Shown piece by piece: positions 1-8,103 of a DNA stretch of 64,000 nt; the stretch's first letter is position 1, and each line of letters starts with the position of its first letter. The stretch lies in contig NZ_LGTQ01000009.1 of NCBI RefSeq assembly GCF_001306455.1, positions 310,001 to 374,000 on the forward strand, in the 5' to 3' direction. This DNA is from Jiulongibacter sediminis. Lineage in GTDB: Bacteria > Bacteroidota > Bacteroidia > Cytophagales > Spirosomataceae. The position numbers and the translations under genes were made by a program. The notes below the pieces were generated by a model that saw only the letters and a program-made list of their open reading frames with translations, had not been told where the DNA came from and did not search any database.

Positions 1-148
1 TTTTCAGGTGCAGCGAAACAGCCTGCCGACTTATATCAAAATTCTCAGCTAATGCATTGATATTTTGTGGCTCTTTGGCCACCATGCCAATTATTTCTCT
101 CCTTGTGGGGTCAGCAATCGCTTGAAATACATCTCTTCTAGCTTCCAT
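1..148 (-). CDS. ArsR-family HTH transcriptional regulator (N-terminal part)
   Basis: The gene is cut by the left window edge; only its first 49 codons are present. Translation from the ATG at 148 gives a winged-helix start of the ArsR type: a 'FQAIADPTRREII' segment near residues 8-20, followed by 'INALAENFDISRQAVSLHLK', the DNA-recognition helix. The DPTRR signature is typical of small ArsR regulators that often sit beside SRPBCC/AHSA1 proteins, but the partner gene would lie outside the window. The start is fixed by a consensus promoter just upstream and by two palindromes that overlap it. Family assignment is fairly sure; the inducing signal is unknown. Confidence 0.85.
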   Translation of the reverse strand, partial: MEARRDVFQAIADPTRREIIGMVAKEPQNINALAENFDISRQAVSLHLK

Positions 149-150
149 AC

Positions 151-192
151 GCAAGTATTTGCTTGCAAATATATATGCAAGTTTTTACTTGC
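151..192 (-). promoter_or_regulatory. Twin palindromic operators over the arsR-type promoter
   Basis: Two near-identical 16-bp palindromes of the form GCAAGTnnnnRCTTGC lie at 151-166 and 177-192, with starts 26 bp apart. On the minus strand the box TATATTTG (173-166) matches the Bacteroidota -7 consensus TAnnTTTG, and a TTG (196-194) lies 20 nt upstream. One operator covers the -33/-7 spacer and the other covers the start-site region. This arrangement is what a self-repressing ArsR-type dimer would need. Operator identity is inferred from position and symmetry. Confidence 0.75.
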
Positions 193-241
193 ACAATAAA
201 GTGTTTGAAAAAAAGTCGGATTATCGCCAATTGCTAAAAAC

Positions 242-277
242 AAAAAAAGCCCAACCTGTTACCAGATTGAGCTTTTT
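242..277 (-). terminator. Rho-independent terminator after tatC
   Basis: On the minus strand a stem of about 14 bp (AAAAGCTCAATCTG pairing with CAGGTTGGGCTTTT through G-U wobbles) encloses a short loop and runs into a T tract. It lies about 20 nt past the tatC stop codon. The wobble pairs form only in minus-strand RNA, which supports that direction. Confidence 0.8.
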
Positions 278-296
278 GTATAAGCTTTTTTTAGTC

Positions 297-1160
297 CTAA
301 ATAGCCGATTTGGCTTCCTCTTTCAACTGTCGTCTGTATTCTCTCCTGGAAACCACAATACTAACCTCGTAAAGGAAGTATAATGGAATGGCCACTAAAA
401 TCTGGGAGATCATATCTGGAGACGGAGTAATAATCGCTGCTACGATTAAAAGTACGACGATTGCATGACGACGATAAGTTTGCAAAAAGGTAGGGTTAAC
501 AACTCCAACTTTCGTTAGAACAAAGATCGCCATAGGCATCTGAAAAGTTACCCCACAGGCCAATACCAGCGTGGAAAGAACCCCGATATAAGACTGAATA
601 TCAAACTGGTTTTCAATGCTTGGGTCAATCTGGAAGTTCACGAGGAAATTGATAGCAAAAGGAGCCACAATGAAGTAGCCAAAACAAATTCCCATTAAAA
701 AAAGCATAGTTACATAGAAAACAGCTCCACGACTTGCCTTTTTCTCAGTGATTTTCAGCCCTGGTTTCACAAAACGCCAAATCTCCCAGAAAACGTAAGG
801 GAATGCGATCACTAAACCACCAATAGCCGAAGCAGTAAGCTGCATCATAAACTGCCCTGAAACCTGTCGACTCATGAGCGAGAAATTCATTTTCTCAACA
901 CAAAGCCCGGTCCAGCCCACCGCTGTACCAATTTTACACATCATTCTGTAGGTCCAGAAGTCAGGCTCTGAGGGGCCAAGTATGATTGTATTGAAAATCC
1001 AGTGCATAGAAAACCACGCAAGGATCATAAACACTAATATTGCTCCCAAACTACGAATCAGATGCCATCTTAATTCTTCCAGATGTTCAATAAAGGTCAT
1101 TTCTGATCCTTCTTCCTGATCTTCGTCGTAGTCGATTTCTTTAGATTGGTCTAATGCCAT
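297..1160 (-). CDS. tatC: Sec-independent (Tat) translocase subunit TatC
   Basis: This is the polytopic receptor subunit of the twin-arginine system, which exports folded proteins across the inner membrane. The 287-aa protein has the family N-terminal signature FIEHLEELR (residues 23-31), six hydrophobic segments and the expected length after a short acidic N-terminal extension (DYDEDQEEG). The ATG at 1160 is preferred over an upstream in-frame start at 1226 because the extra residues overlap the glyA terminator hairpin; M21 is another possible start. It is a single-gene unit here, with no tatA/B nearby. Several proteins later in the window carry RR-type signal peptides and could be its cargo. 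Confidence 0.95.
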   Translation of the reverse strand: MALDQSKEIDYDEDQEEGSEMTFIEHLEELRWHLIRSLGAILVFMILAWFSMHWIFNTIILGPSEPDFWTYRMMCKIGTAVGWTGLCVEKMNFSLMSRQVSGQFMMQLTASAIGGLVIAFPYVFWEIWRFVKPGLKITEKKASRGAVFYVTMLFLMGICFGYFIVAPFAINFLVNFQIDPSIENQFDIQSYIGVLSTLVLACGVTFQMPMAIFVLTKVGVVNPTFLQTYRRHAIVVLLIVAAIITPSPDMISQILVAIPLYFLYEVSIVVSRREYRRQLKEEAKSAI

Positions 1161-1190
1161 TTTGATTAATAATCTGACTTTAAAAGTAAC

Positions 1191-1223
1191 AAAAAACCTT
1201 GCCCGTAGTTCACGAACAAGGTT
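1191..1223 (-). terminator. Terminator after glyA
   Basis: Minus-strand RNA forms AACCTTG...CAAGGTT (7 bp, extendable) followed by six Ts. It sits about 20 nt downstream of the glyA stop and upstream of the tatC start, so tatC is expected to have its own promoter. Confidence 0.8.
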
Positions 1224-1241
1224 CAATATTTTAATCTTATC

Positions 1242-2522
1242 TTATTGAAACAAAGGATAATCCTTCATCCACTCATTAATCTCTCCTCTTACAGAAGCGA
1301 TCACCGCATCGTTATCATTGTTGGTTAAGACTTTGTCAACCAGACCTACCATTCTCACAAAATCATCTTCTTTCAGGCCTCTTGTGGTCATGGCAGCAGC
1401 ACCTACACGCATACCGCTGGTAACCATCGCTTTTGCTTCATCAAAAGGCACCATGTTTTTGTTTACCGTTATGTCGGCTTTGATTAGCGTGTTCTCTGCC
1501 AGTTTACCTGTAATGCCTTTTGGTCTAAGGTCAATCAATGCCAAATGGTTATCTGTACCACCAGAAATTACTTTATAGCCGAGTTTCACAAATTCGTTAG
1601 CCATCACATTGGCGTTTTTCTGAACCTGCTTTACGTAATCAGCGTACTGGTCAGTCAACGCTTCTCCAAAAGCCACAGCTTTACCGGCAATGGCATGCTC
1701 AAGCGGTCCACCCTGTGTGCCTGGGAACACTCCGGAGTCTAGTAGCGAAGACATACTTCTGATAGCACCTTTCATAGTTTTCTTTCCGAAAGGGTTATCA
1801 AAATCATTACGCATCATAATCACACCACCGCGAGTTCCTCTAAGAGTTTTGTGGGTGGTTGTGGTTACAATATGACAATGATCAAACGGATCGTTTAAAA
1901 GTCCTTTGGCAATCAAACCGGCAGGGTGAGAAATGTCAGCCAACAATATAGCTCCGATCTTGTCGGCAATATTTCTCAATCGTTCATAGTCCCAGTCTCT
2001 TGAGTAAGCCGAAGCACCACAAATGATCATTTTCGGCTTTTCAGCCAATGCCTTCTGCTCTACTTTATCCCAGTCGATAAGCCCGGTTTCTTTTTCAACA
2101 CCATAAAAATGTGGCTCAAAATACTTTCCTGAGATATTAACTTTAGAACCATGAGAAAGGTGACCACCATGAGAAAGGTCAAAACCTAAGATTTTATCAC
2201 CAGGCTCCAGACAGGCTAGGAAAACCGCTGTATTTGCCTGAGCACCTGAGTGCGGCTGTACGTTTGCCCACGTAAGTCCAAAAAGTTCTTTGAGTCTATC
2301 AATGGCCAGTTGCTCCAGCTCATCGACTACTTCACATCCACCATAATAGCGTTTGCCAGGTAGGCCTTCAGCATATTTATTGGTTAAAACACTGCCTGTA
2401 GCTTCCATTACCTGCTCAGAAACAAAGTTTTCAGAGGCAATCAGCTCTATACCATGAAGCTGCCTTTGGTGCTCTCTCTTAATCAGATCAAATACTTGAG
2501 TATCACGAGTTATCGTAGACAT
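1242..2522 (-). CDS. glyA: Serine hydroxymethyltransferase
   Basis: This cytosolic PLP enzyme interconverts serine and glycine while loading tetrahydrofolate with a one-carbon unit. The 426-aa length is normal for the family. Visible signatures are PHSGAQAN near residue 91, the PLP-lysine segment [14 protein letters not shown] near residue 225, and the GGTDNHL segment further on. It is transcribed alone: the minus-strand box TATTTTTG at 2566-2559 lies about 40 nt before the ATG, and the hairpin at 1191-1223 ends the unit. Confidence 0.98.
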   Translation of the reverse strand: MSTITRDTQVFDLIKREHQRQLHGIELIASENFVSEQVMEATGSVLTNKYAEGLPGKRYYGGCEVVDELEQLAIDRLKELFGLTWANVQPHSGAQANTAVFLACLEPGDKILGFDLSHGGHLSHGSKVNISGKYFEPHFYGVEKETGLIDWDKVEQKALAEKPKMIICGASAYSRDWDYERLRNIADKIGAILLADISHPAGLIAKGLLNDPFDHCHIVTTTTHKTLRGTRGGVIMMRNDFDNPFGKKTMKGAIRSMSSLLDSGVFPGTQGGPLEHAIAGKAVAFGEALTDQYADYVKQVQKNANVMANEFVKLGYKVISGGTDNHLALIDLRPKGITGKLAENTLIKADITVNKNMVPFDEAKAMVTSGMRVGAAAMTTRGLKEDDFVRMVGLVDKVLTNNDNDAVIASVRGEINEWMKDYPLFQ

Positions 2523-2558
2523 GAACGCTGTTTTTTATGAGGTTTTTGAAATGAACTG

Positions 2559-2566
2559 CAAAAATA
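2559..2566 (-). promoter_or_regulatory. -7 box upstream of glyA
   Basis: TATTTTTG on the minus strand matches TAnnTTTG exactly and lies 37 nt upstream of the glyA ATG. No clear TTG -33 element was seen. Confidence 0.55.
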
Positions 2567-2602
2567 AGGGAAGCCCTTTATTTTGCTCTATAAATATCTT
2601 TT

Positions 2603-3178
2603 TTATTCGGTTTCTTCTTCGTCGCCTTCTGATTCAGAATCATCAAGCTCGTTTACCGGAGCAGGAATCACAGGTTCAGCATTTTGTGTGGCTTCGGCCT
2701 CGATCTCAGCCAATGGCCTGAAATTGCCGTTTTCTACCTTTTTGGCATCCATTTGATCGTATGGGATAACTTCGAGAATTTTAGTGGCATTGATATCTGA
2801 AATAATATAGTCTTCTGTGGCTCCAAGTCTTTGAACCAAGGCTTCATAAGCATCTTTAACATTTAAAGCATTGATCAGCATCACTACGGCCGTTTTCTTC
2901 TCCTGTTTCGTTTTCTCATCAAAAATGATGTACTGCACACGGCATTTAAACCAAACCTCGGCGTTGTTTTCCTGAACAAAAACCTCGGCTAGTTTCATTT
3001 TGGTAATGGCTGTCAGCTCAAAGTGCGGACGGCCACCGGCCAGGTAATCATAGCCACGTGCCTCGGCATCAGTATAGGAGACCGCATCAAAAAGATAAGC
3101 TTCTGTGATGTTTTTGACCTTATCGTCTTCAATAACCTGTTGAAATTTGATTTTGACCTGATACCAACTTGTATGCAT
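2603..3178 (-). CDS. DUF4494 family protein
   Basis: This 191-aa soluble protein begins MHTSWYQVKIKFQQ and matches, from memory, the Bacteroidota-restricted DUF4494 family of unknown function. The ATG at 3178 is chosen over an in-frame start at 3217 because the promoter box at 3222-3215 lies between them. The last 40 residues are acidic and low-complexity (ELDDSESEGDEEETE), likely disordered. Neighbours are glyA downstream and the SerC-like enzyme in divergent orientation, both tied to serine metabolism, but no functional link is shown. No signal peptide or membrane segment is present. Confidence 0.8.
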   Translation of the reverse strand: MHTSWYQVKIKFQQVIEDDKVKNITEAYLFDAVSYTDAEARGYDYLAGGRPHFELTAITKMKLAEVFVQENNAEVWFKCRVQYIIFDEKTKQEKKTAVVMLINALNVKDAYEALVQRLGATEDYIISDINATKILEVIPYDQMDAKKVENGNFRPLAEIEAEATQNAEPVIPAPVNELDDSESEGDEEETE

Positions 3179-3214
3179 TAGAATAGATTCTTTTTTTGAT
3201 GAAAAATGAAGCTG

Positions 3215-3222
3215 CAAATGTA
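3215..3222 (-). promoter_or_regulatory. -7 box of the DUF4494 gene
   Basis: TACATTTG on the minus strand fits TAnnTTTG and lies about 36 nt upstream of the chosen ATG at 3178. Confidence 0.6.
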
Positions 3223-3357
3223 GGGTTTACATGGAGAACGACTCCCTTCAATTTCAAAAAAAACGGAAGATGCTAAATCACTAAGCAGATGATTGTTTAT
3301 GTCCGGAAAGAAATAAAATCTATTAGACTGTTACACGGCAATTGTCCGTATTTCGTA

Positions 3358-3365
3358 TAATTTTG
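3358..3365 (+). promoter_or_regulatory. -7 box of the SerC-like gene
   Basis: TAATTTTG matches TAnnTTTG, giving a predicted leader of about 20 nt before the ATG at 3392. It argues against the earlier in-frame ATG at 3365, which overlaps the box itself. Confidence 0.6.
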
Positions 3366-3391
3366 TGCCTTCATTTTCAATAACAGTTTTG

Positions 3392-4474
3392 ATGTCTAGA
3401 AGTAAAACATTCTTTACGGCCGGTCCGGCTGAGCTTTACCCACGTTTTGAGGAGTTTTTACAGGATTTTGTCGATCAGCAATTGGGGTCAATTTCTCACC
3501 GAAGTCAGCAATTCAAGGATATTTATCAGCATACTGACGAGCAACTGAGGGAGTTGATGAACATACCTGCTGAAAACGCCATCATGTTTACCGGTACGGC
3601 CTCTGAAATTTGGGAAAGAATTGTTCTAAACTGCACAGAGCTGGAAACCTTTCACCTGGTGAATGGCTCATTCTCAAAGAAGTTTTATCAATATGCTGAT
3701 AGCCTGGGGCGTCATGCTCATAAGTTGGAAAAGCCAATGGGTGAGGGCTTTAGTTACGCTGAAATTGAGGTTCCGGAATTTGCAGAGCTTATTTGTGTTA
3801 CACAAAACGAGACCAGCACTGGAGTTCAAACCCGAGAGCCTGATATTAATAAATTGAAGCGTGGAAATTCCTCAAAGCTCGTGGCGGTAGATATGGTTTC
3901 TTCAGCCCCTATTCCTGAAATTGATTTTTCTCTGGTGGATACTGCTTTTTTCTCTGTTCAGAAATCTTTTGGCTTACCGGCTGGGCTTGGAGTTTGGATT
4001 GCCAATGAGACTTGTCTGGCCAAGTCTGAAGAGTTGGCTGCCAAGGGCTCTATAGGGGCACATCATTGTTTGCCGGACCTTTGGAAACAAAGCAGGGCTT
4101 ATCAGACTCCGGCAACGCCTAACGTTATGGGTATTTACCTTCTTGGCCGCGTAGCGGAGGATATGAATAAGAGAGGTATTGATAATTTGAGAAAAGAGAC
4201 CGATGCCAAGGTCAATAAGCTCTATAAATACTTTGAGAAGAAGGAAGGTTTTTCATTGGGTGTTGAGAAGCCTGAGCACCGTTCCAGAACGGTGGCGGTG
4301 ATCAATACGGAGAGACCTTCTGCTGAGATCATCAACGCCTTAAAAGTAAAAAATCTCATCGTAGGTGCTGGTTATGGCCCCAAAAAGGAGAGCCAGATCA
4401 GAATTGCCAATTTCATTGCCAATACCCCTGAGCAGATAGATGCCCTAATCGCCGCCTTTGATGAGTTATTTTAG
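3392..4474 (+). CDS. Class V PLP aminotransferase, phosphoserine aminotransferase-like (SerC)
   Basis: This is a fold-type I, PLP-dependent class V aminotransferase of 360 aa. The N-terminus FFTAGPAELYP and the SHRSQQF segment (about residues 36-42) resemble SerC, which makes phosphoserine from 3-phosphohydroxypyruvate. The likely PLP lysine lies in FFSVQKSFGLPAG near residue 190, and the TPATPNV segment near 248 resembles the SerC substrate-site region. Other class V members (alanine-glyoxylate aminotransferase type) cannot be excluded. It stands alone, with glyA nearby but in the other direction. Confidence 0.8.
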   Translation: MSRSKTFFTAGPAELYPRFEEFLQDFVDQQLGSISHRSQQFKDIYQHTDEQLRELMNIPAENAIMFTGTASEIWERIVLNCTELETFHLVNGSFSKKFYQYADSLGRHAHKLEKPMGEGFSYAEIEVPEFAELICVTQNETSTGVQTREPDINKLKRGNSSKLVAVDMVSSAPIPEIDFSLVDTAFFSVQKSFGLPAGLGVWIANETCLAKSEELAAKGSIGAHHCLPDLWKQSRAYQTPATPNVMGIYLLGRVAEDMNKRGIDNLRKETDAKVNKLYKYFEKKEGFSLGVEKPEHRSRTVAVINTERPSAEIINALKVKNLIVGAGYGPKKESQIRIANFIANTPEQIDALIAAFDELF

Positions 4475-4533
4475 TGGAAGTTAAAAAAGCTGAGGGTTAG
4501 CCGTTTATTGAGAAATTATTCTCAATATGGATT

Positions 4534-4563
4534 TTTGAACTATAAAAAATATGATTATCTTTG
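4534..4563 (+). promoter_or_regulatory. Strong Bacteroidota promoter of rpmE
   Basis: TTTG (4534-4537), an 18-nt spacer, then TATCTTTG (4556-4563) matches both elements of the Bacteroidota sigma-ABfr promoter. It lies 45 nt upstream of the L31 start, as expected for a strongly expressed ribosomal gene. Confidence 0.8.
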
Positions 4564-4608
4564 CAGCCCGTTTTAAGAAGAACTGAGTATTATTTAGAGA
4601 TATAAGCA

Positions 4609-4857
4609 ATGCAAAAAGACATTCATCCAAATTATAGAGAAGTAGTTTTCTGGGATTTATCTTCAGATGACAAATTCATTACACGTTCATGTGTAGAGAC
4701 AAAAGAGACCATCACTTGGGAAGATGGCAAAGAGTACCCTGTATGTAAAGTGGAGGTTAGCTCAAAGTCTCACCCGTTCTACACTGGTAAAAGCATGCTT
4801 GTGGATACTGCAGGACGTGTTGATAAATTTAAGAAACGTTACGGCAACAGAAAATAA
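4609..4857 (+). CDS. rpmE2: 50S ribosomal protein L31 type B
   Basis: An 82-aa protein beginning [16 protein letters not shown], with [21 protein letters not shown] further on: the type B (C-minus) L31 pattern. It lacks the four-cysteine zinc site of type A L31, so it is the zinc-independent form. In many bacteria this paralogue is induced when zinc is scarce, but no Zur box is evident here and the promoter is a plain strong one, so it may be the only L31. It is a single-gene unit ended by the hairpin at 4880-4909. Confidence 0.97.
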   Translation: MQKDIHPNYREVVFWDLSSDDKFITRSCVETKETITWEDGKEYPVCKVEVSSKSHPFYTGKSMLVDTAGRVDKFKKRYGNRK

Positions 4858-4875
4858 GCTGGAGCTTAAGATTTT

Positions 4876-5754
4876 TCAGAGCCCTTTCCTTTTGGTTAGG
4901 GCTTTTTTATTGCCATACAACAGTAGGGAAAGTAGAATCAAACCTGCTCCAATGTAAAATCGGACATTTAAAAGCTCTTCTTCTTTGAAGATCACCCATG
5001 CCATCAGGATGCCGTAAACGGGTTCCAGGTTAATGGCGAGGTTCATCTCAAACGCTGTGAATTTTTTTAACAGATTTAGGTTGACCATATAGGGGAGAAC
5101 AGTACACAAAAGTGCCAGAACAAGCAAATAAATCAAATCTAGATTTTGAGGTAGGGCCCACATCTCAGCTGATTTAATAAATGGAAGGATAGGAAGACAA
5201 ATCAGAAAGGCACCGGTAAGTTCAATGGTGTTCAACTTTAATGCCGAGTGCCTTTGTATCAATCTGGCGTTGGCGACAACATATATAGCGGATAAGAAAC
5301 CCGCCAGCAGTCCTATCAAAATGGCAAGTCCATGTTTTGGTATGGCAAAGAAAATCAGGGTCATTCCCAGGATCACCAGAAGACCTAAAAGAACATCAAA
5401 AACCTCAATCTTTTTTCGTTGGCTCAAGGGCTCTATGATGCTCGTGAAAAAGGCTGTTGTAGAAACTGTGATTAAGCTTACAGAAACATTCGAGAGTTTG
5501 GCTGAGCCAAAAAAGCAGATCCAGTGGATCCCCAGAATGGCTCCAACGCTGAGTATCGGTAAAAGAGAACTCCAGTCCTGTTTTTGTTTTTTCAGGGAAA
5601 TCAAAATCGCAAAGGCCGCTGATGCAATCATTGACCGATAAAGCACAACATCTAAGGCCGAAAGCGTAATCAGTTTACCCAAAATAGCGGTAAGGCCTAG
5701 CAAAATAATCATGCTGTGAAGCAGAACATAGTCTGAGAATTGTTTACCAAGCAT
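4876..5754 (-). CDS. EamA/DMT-family transporter
   Basis: A 292-aa membrane protein with about ten hydrophobic segments in two repeated halves, the layout of the drug/metabolite transporter superfamily (EamA). The C-terminal half shows an 'LEPVYGILMAW' motif near residue 242, typical of the second EamA repeat. The substrate is unknown; relatives export amino acids or metabolites. It follows the GNAT gene on the same strand after 40 nt, so the two may be co-transcribed. Its last codons double as the rpmE2 terminator. Confidence 0.9.
   Translation of the reverse strand: MLGKQFSDYVLLHSMIILLGLTAILGKLITLSALDVVLYRSMIASAAFAILISLKKQKQDWSSLLPILSVGAILGIHWICFFGSAKLSNVSVSLITVSTTAFFTSIIEPLSQRKKIEVFDVLLGLLVILGMTLIFFAIPKHGLAILIGLLAGFLSAIYVVANARLIQRHSALKLNTIELTGAFLICLPILPFIKSAEMWALPQNLDLIYLLVLALLCTVLPYMVNLNLLKKFTAFEMNLAINLEPVYGILMAWVIFKEEELLNVRFYIGAGLILLSLLLYGNKKALTKRKGL
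4880..4909 (+). terminator. rpmE2 terminator lying inside the 3' end of the EamA gene
   Basis: AGCCCT (4880-4885) pairs with AGGGCT (4898-4903), followed by seven Ts. The convergent EamA gene ends at 4876, so the hairpin is made from sequence that encodes the last residues (TKRKG) of that protein. Confidence 0.8.
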
Positions 5755-5794
5755 TTTCTACTAGTTAAAAACAAACTGTTTTGGCTTACAACGG

Positions 5795-6478
5795 TCAGCT
5801 ATTTTTTTTCTCCTTATCTTTTTTCAGAAGAATTCGCTGCTTCATGCTGATCCACTTTTCGTACAGTGAAGATTCTCTCACGAAATCCCATTTAGGATCT
5901 TTCCGCTCGGCACGGTCTTCCTTTTTTGCGTGATATTTCATACCTGTGCACAGGCAGTGAGCTCTGTTGGTACGAGTCAGAATATCGTAGTTGACGCAGG
6001 TTTGGCAACCTTTCCAGAAAGCATCGTCTTTTGGTAGCTCACTGAAGGGTACCGGCTCATAACCAAGCTCAGAGTTAATTTTCATTACTGCCATGCTGGT
6101 GGTTAGACCTATGATGTTGGCATCGGGATATTTCTCTCTGGAGAGTTTGAAAGCTTTGCCTTTGATAGCTGTCGCTATACCACTTTTACGGTGATCAGGA
6201 TGAACTATAAGGCCGGAGTTAGCCACAAAGCGGCCATGCTCCCATGTTTCTATGTAGCAGAAACCTATCCAGTCGCCATTTTTATGGGTGGCAATGATGG
6301 CTTTGCCCTCCTGCATCTTCGAGATGATGTATTCTGGTGTACGCTGTGCAATACCCGTACCACGGGCTTTTGCACTGGAGGCCATTTCATCGGTGATGGT
6401 TTTAGCATATACCTCATGCTCTTTACCAGCCACCTGAATGATATAGTCTTTGAAAAATGTCTTTTTTAATGAGCTCAT
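5795..6478 (-). CDS. GNAT N-acetyltransferase of the Bacteroidota argG-associated type
   Basis: A 227-aa GNAT-fold protein. The acetyl-CoA loop region is visible as GLIVHPDHRKSGIATAIK near residue 90-107. The segments AKARGTGIAQRTPEYI, GLTTSMAVMKINSELGY, and the cysteine-rich tail FWKGCQTCVNYDIL...HCLCTGMKYH match the GNAT that heads the arginine operon (next to argG) in many Bacteroidota, where it is taken to do the first acylation step of glutamate. That role is from family context, not shown here. In this window argG and argC are not adjacent; an EamA transporter follows instead. The lysine-rich C-terminal tail is extra. Confidence 0.8.
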   Translation of the reverse strand: MSSLKKTFFKDYIIQVAGKEHEVYAKTITDEMASSAKARGTGIAQRTPEYIISKMQEGKAIIATHKNGDWIGFCYIETWEHGRFVANSGLIVHPDHRKSGIATAIKGKAFKLSREKYPDANIIGLTTSMAVMKINSELGYEPVPFSELPKDDAFWKGCQTCVNYDILTRTNRAHCLCTGMKYHAKKEDRAERKDPKWDFVRESSLYEKWISMKQRILLKKDKEKKNS

Positions 6479-6674
6479 CGTCGTTTGTGAGGGGCTTATC
6501 CTCTCGTCAGGAGACGCTGTATCCTAAACTTTAATATGAAAGAAAATATAAAAACGGAAGGCAGAAAGCTACCGTGAAGGCAGAGTTCTCATTGGGTCCT
6601 TGCGGACCTCATTCGTCGGGTAGGCGATATGGGAAGCTTGATGTTTGTCATTTCCTTAAAACGCTGCAAAGATA
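6479..6674 (-). promoter_or_regulatory. Promoter and long structured leader of the GNAT gene
   Basis: The minus-strand box TATCTTTG (6674-6667) is a full TAnnTTTG match, yet the ATG is at 6478, leaving a leader of about 180 nt. Within it are a GGTCC-GCAA-GGACC hairpin with a GNRA-type loop (6595-6608) and a GAGG/CCTC hairpin (6489-6503) close to the start codon. Long structured leaders can carry riboswitches or attenuators; no known class is recognised here. Confidence 0.45.
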
Positions 6675-6717
6675 AAGTCTTATTAGATACAATAGACAAT
6701 CTTAACAATTTATTTAA

Positions 6718-7659
6718 CTACCGGCGATTGTCAATATTTTCAAGCATACTAAGATAACTGTTGAATCTGCTCTCTGAGATTTCACCGGCAATTACGGCAT
6801 CCTTTACGGCACATTTGGGCTCATTAACGTGAAGGCAGTTGTGGAATTTACATTCACCCAGAAGCTCCCTCATCTCAGGGAAGTAGTGGCTGATTTCCTC
6901 GTTTTCCATGTCCATCAAACCAAGTTCTTTAATTCCCGGACTGTCGATTACATAGGTTCCCGGTCGGGCTTCAAACATCTCTGCAAAAGTAGTTGTATGT
7001 ACTCCCTTGTTGGCAAAAGTTGAGACTTCAGATGTGGCCAGTTCAAGCTCAGGTATGATTTCGCTTATTAATTGAGATTTACCCACACCCGAGTGACCTG
7101 AAATAAGAGACGTTTTACCTTCGATAAGTTGGTCAACAGCCTTCAGGTTGATTTTTTCAAGGGCAGAGATACTGTGGCAGGGATAACCCAAACCCTCATA
7201 CATATCCATGATTTCTTTTTGATAAGCCTCACTTTCGGAATCAAGAAGGTCACACTTATTGAAGAGAAGTACAGTAGGTATTCTGAAAGACTCAGAGCTC
7301 ACCAGAAAGCGGTCAATAAAGCCGAGTGAAGTTCTGGGCATGACTAAAGTCACAATCAGGATAGCCTGATCTATATTACAAGCGAGCAAATGACCGTGAG
7401 CAGTTTTGTGAACAGACTTTCGGATGATGTAATTTTCCCGAGGCAAAATCTCAGAAATAACCCCGGTATTTTCAGCATTATCTTCAAGATGAAAGATGAC
7501 TTTATCACCAACGGCGAGAGGATTGGTTACTTTCAAACCTTTAATCTTAAATTTTCCTTTAAGGCGACAGCGGTATAATTCGCTTTCATTTGTACGGACT
7601 TCGTACCATGAGCCTGTTGAACGCCAGACAATACCTTCTATTTCAGTGCTTTTTGACAA
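6718..7659 (-). CDS. rsgA: Ribosome small-subunit-dependent GTPase A
   Basis: A circularly permuted GTPase that helps mature the 30S subunit. The 313-aa protein has an N-terminal OB fold, then G motifs in the permuted order: NKCD (about residue 122), GHSGVGKS (about 175) and DSPGIKELG (about 215). These are followed by the zinc-binding Cys/His set in CKFHNCLHVNEPKC. All key residues are present and the length is normal. It is a single gene on the minus strand with a candidate -7 box at 7729-7722. Confidence 0.97.
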   Translation of the reverse strand: MSKSTEIEGIVWRSTGSWYEVRTNESELYRCRLKGKFKIKGLKVTNPLAVGDKVIFHLEDNAENTGVISEILPRENYIIRKSVHKTAHGHLLACNIDQAILIVTLVMPRTSLGFIDRFLVSSESFRIPTVLLFNKCDLLDSESEAYQKEIMDMYEGLGYPCHSISALEKINLKAVDQLIEGKTSLISGHSGVGKSQLISEIIPELELATSEVSTFANKGVHTTTFAEMFEARPGTYVIDSPGIKELGLMDMENEEISHYFPEMRELLGECKFHNCLHVNEPKCAVKDAVIAGEISESRFNSYLSMLENIDNRR

Positions 7660-7721
7660 CTTAAAAAAAACTTAAAATATTATTCATCAGAAAAATGGGG
7701 CATGAAGAGCTCTGATTTTAT

Positions 7722-7729
7722 CAAATGTA
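7722..7729 (-). promoter_or_regulatory. -7 box upstream of rsgA
   Basis: TACATTTG on the minus strand matches TAnnTTTG, about 63 nt before the rsgA start. The -33 element is not obvious. Confidence 0.5.
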
Positions 7730-7913
7730 CTTAAATATGCTCTTGATCATACTTTTCAAACGATTTCGGAGCCGAAAAATAAATAGTTTACCGTTAAATC
7801 ATATTTTAAGATAATTTTAAGATTTCGGGCAACATTTTTTCTTCTACTTCGGTTAATTTAGGTGTATTCGCACAAAAGCATAACAAAGGTCACTTATTTA
7901 AATTTTATTAGAC

Positions 7914-8033
7914 ATGAAAAAGGGAGTTTTATTCGGCCTAGCCGCCGTAGCTGTCGGAGTAGTCGTAGCATCTTTAGGAGGTAAAAAAGGAAAGCCTGCC
8001 ACCACACAGGCTTCTAATTCATACTGGAAGTAA
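7914..8033 (+). CDS. Small membrane peptide, 39 aa, unknown
   Basis: An ATG at 7914 opens a 39-codon frame. It encodes a lysine start (MKKG), one hydrophobic helix of about 18 residues (residues 5-22) rich in Ala, Val and Gly, then a polar tail (GGKKGKPATTQASNSYWK). The composition is that of a single-pass small membrane protein rather than random reading. It occupies an otherwise empty 440-bp gap and is closed by a strong hairpin at 8070-8091, which supports a real transcript. A weak -7-like TAATTTAG lies upstream. Function is unknown. Confidence 0.6.
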   Translation: MKKGVLFGLAAVAVGVVVASLGGKKGKPATTQASNSYWK

Positions 8034-8069
8034 TATTGACTTTCCGAACAACATTTCTATTAAAAGAAA

Positions 8070-8091
8070 AGGGGCAATTTTTATTGCCCCT
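8070..8091. terminator. Bidirectional terminator
   Basis: AGGGGCAAT (8070-8078) pairs perfectly with ATTGCCCCT (8083-8091) around a 4-nt loop. T-rich stretches follow on both strands, so it can serve the small plus-strand gene and the convergent epimerase gene. Confidence 0.85.
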
Positions 8092-8103
8092 GATTTTCTA
8101 TTG

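Noticed and set aside
159-383. Plus-strand 74-codon frame at the left end
   Set aside because: It runs over the operator palindromes, the tatC terminator and the tatC 3' end in antisense and has no coding character.
1161-1226. N-terminal extension of TatC
   Set aside because: The added 22 codons overlap the glyA terminator hairpin and lie before the conserved acidic start.
6489-6512. Hammerhead ribozyme core in the GNAT leader
   Set aside because: The minus strand has CUGACGA followed by a GAGG/CCTC stem, but the required GAAA after the stem and a matching stem III are missing.
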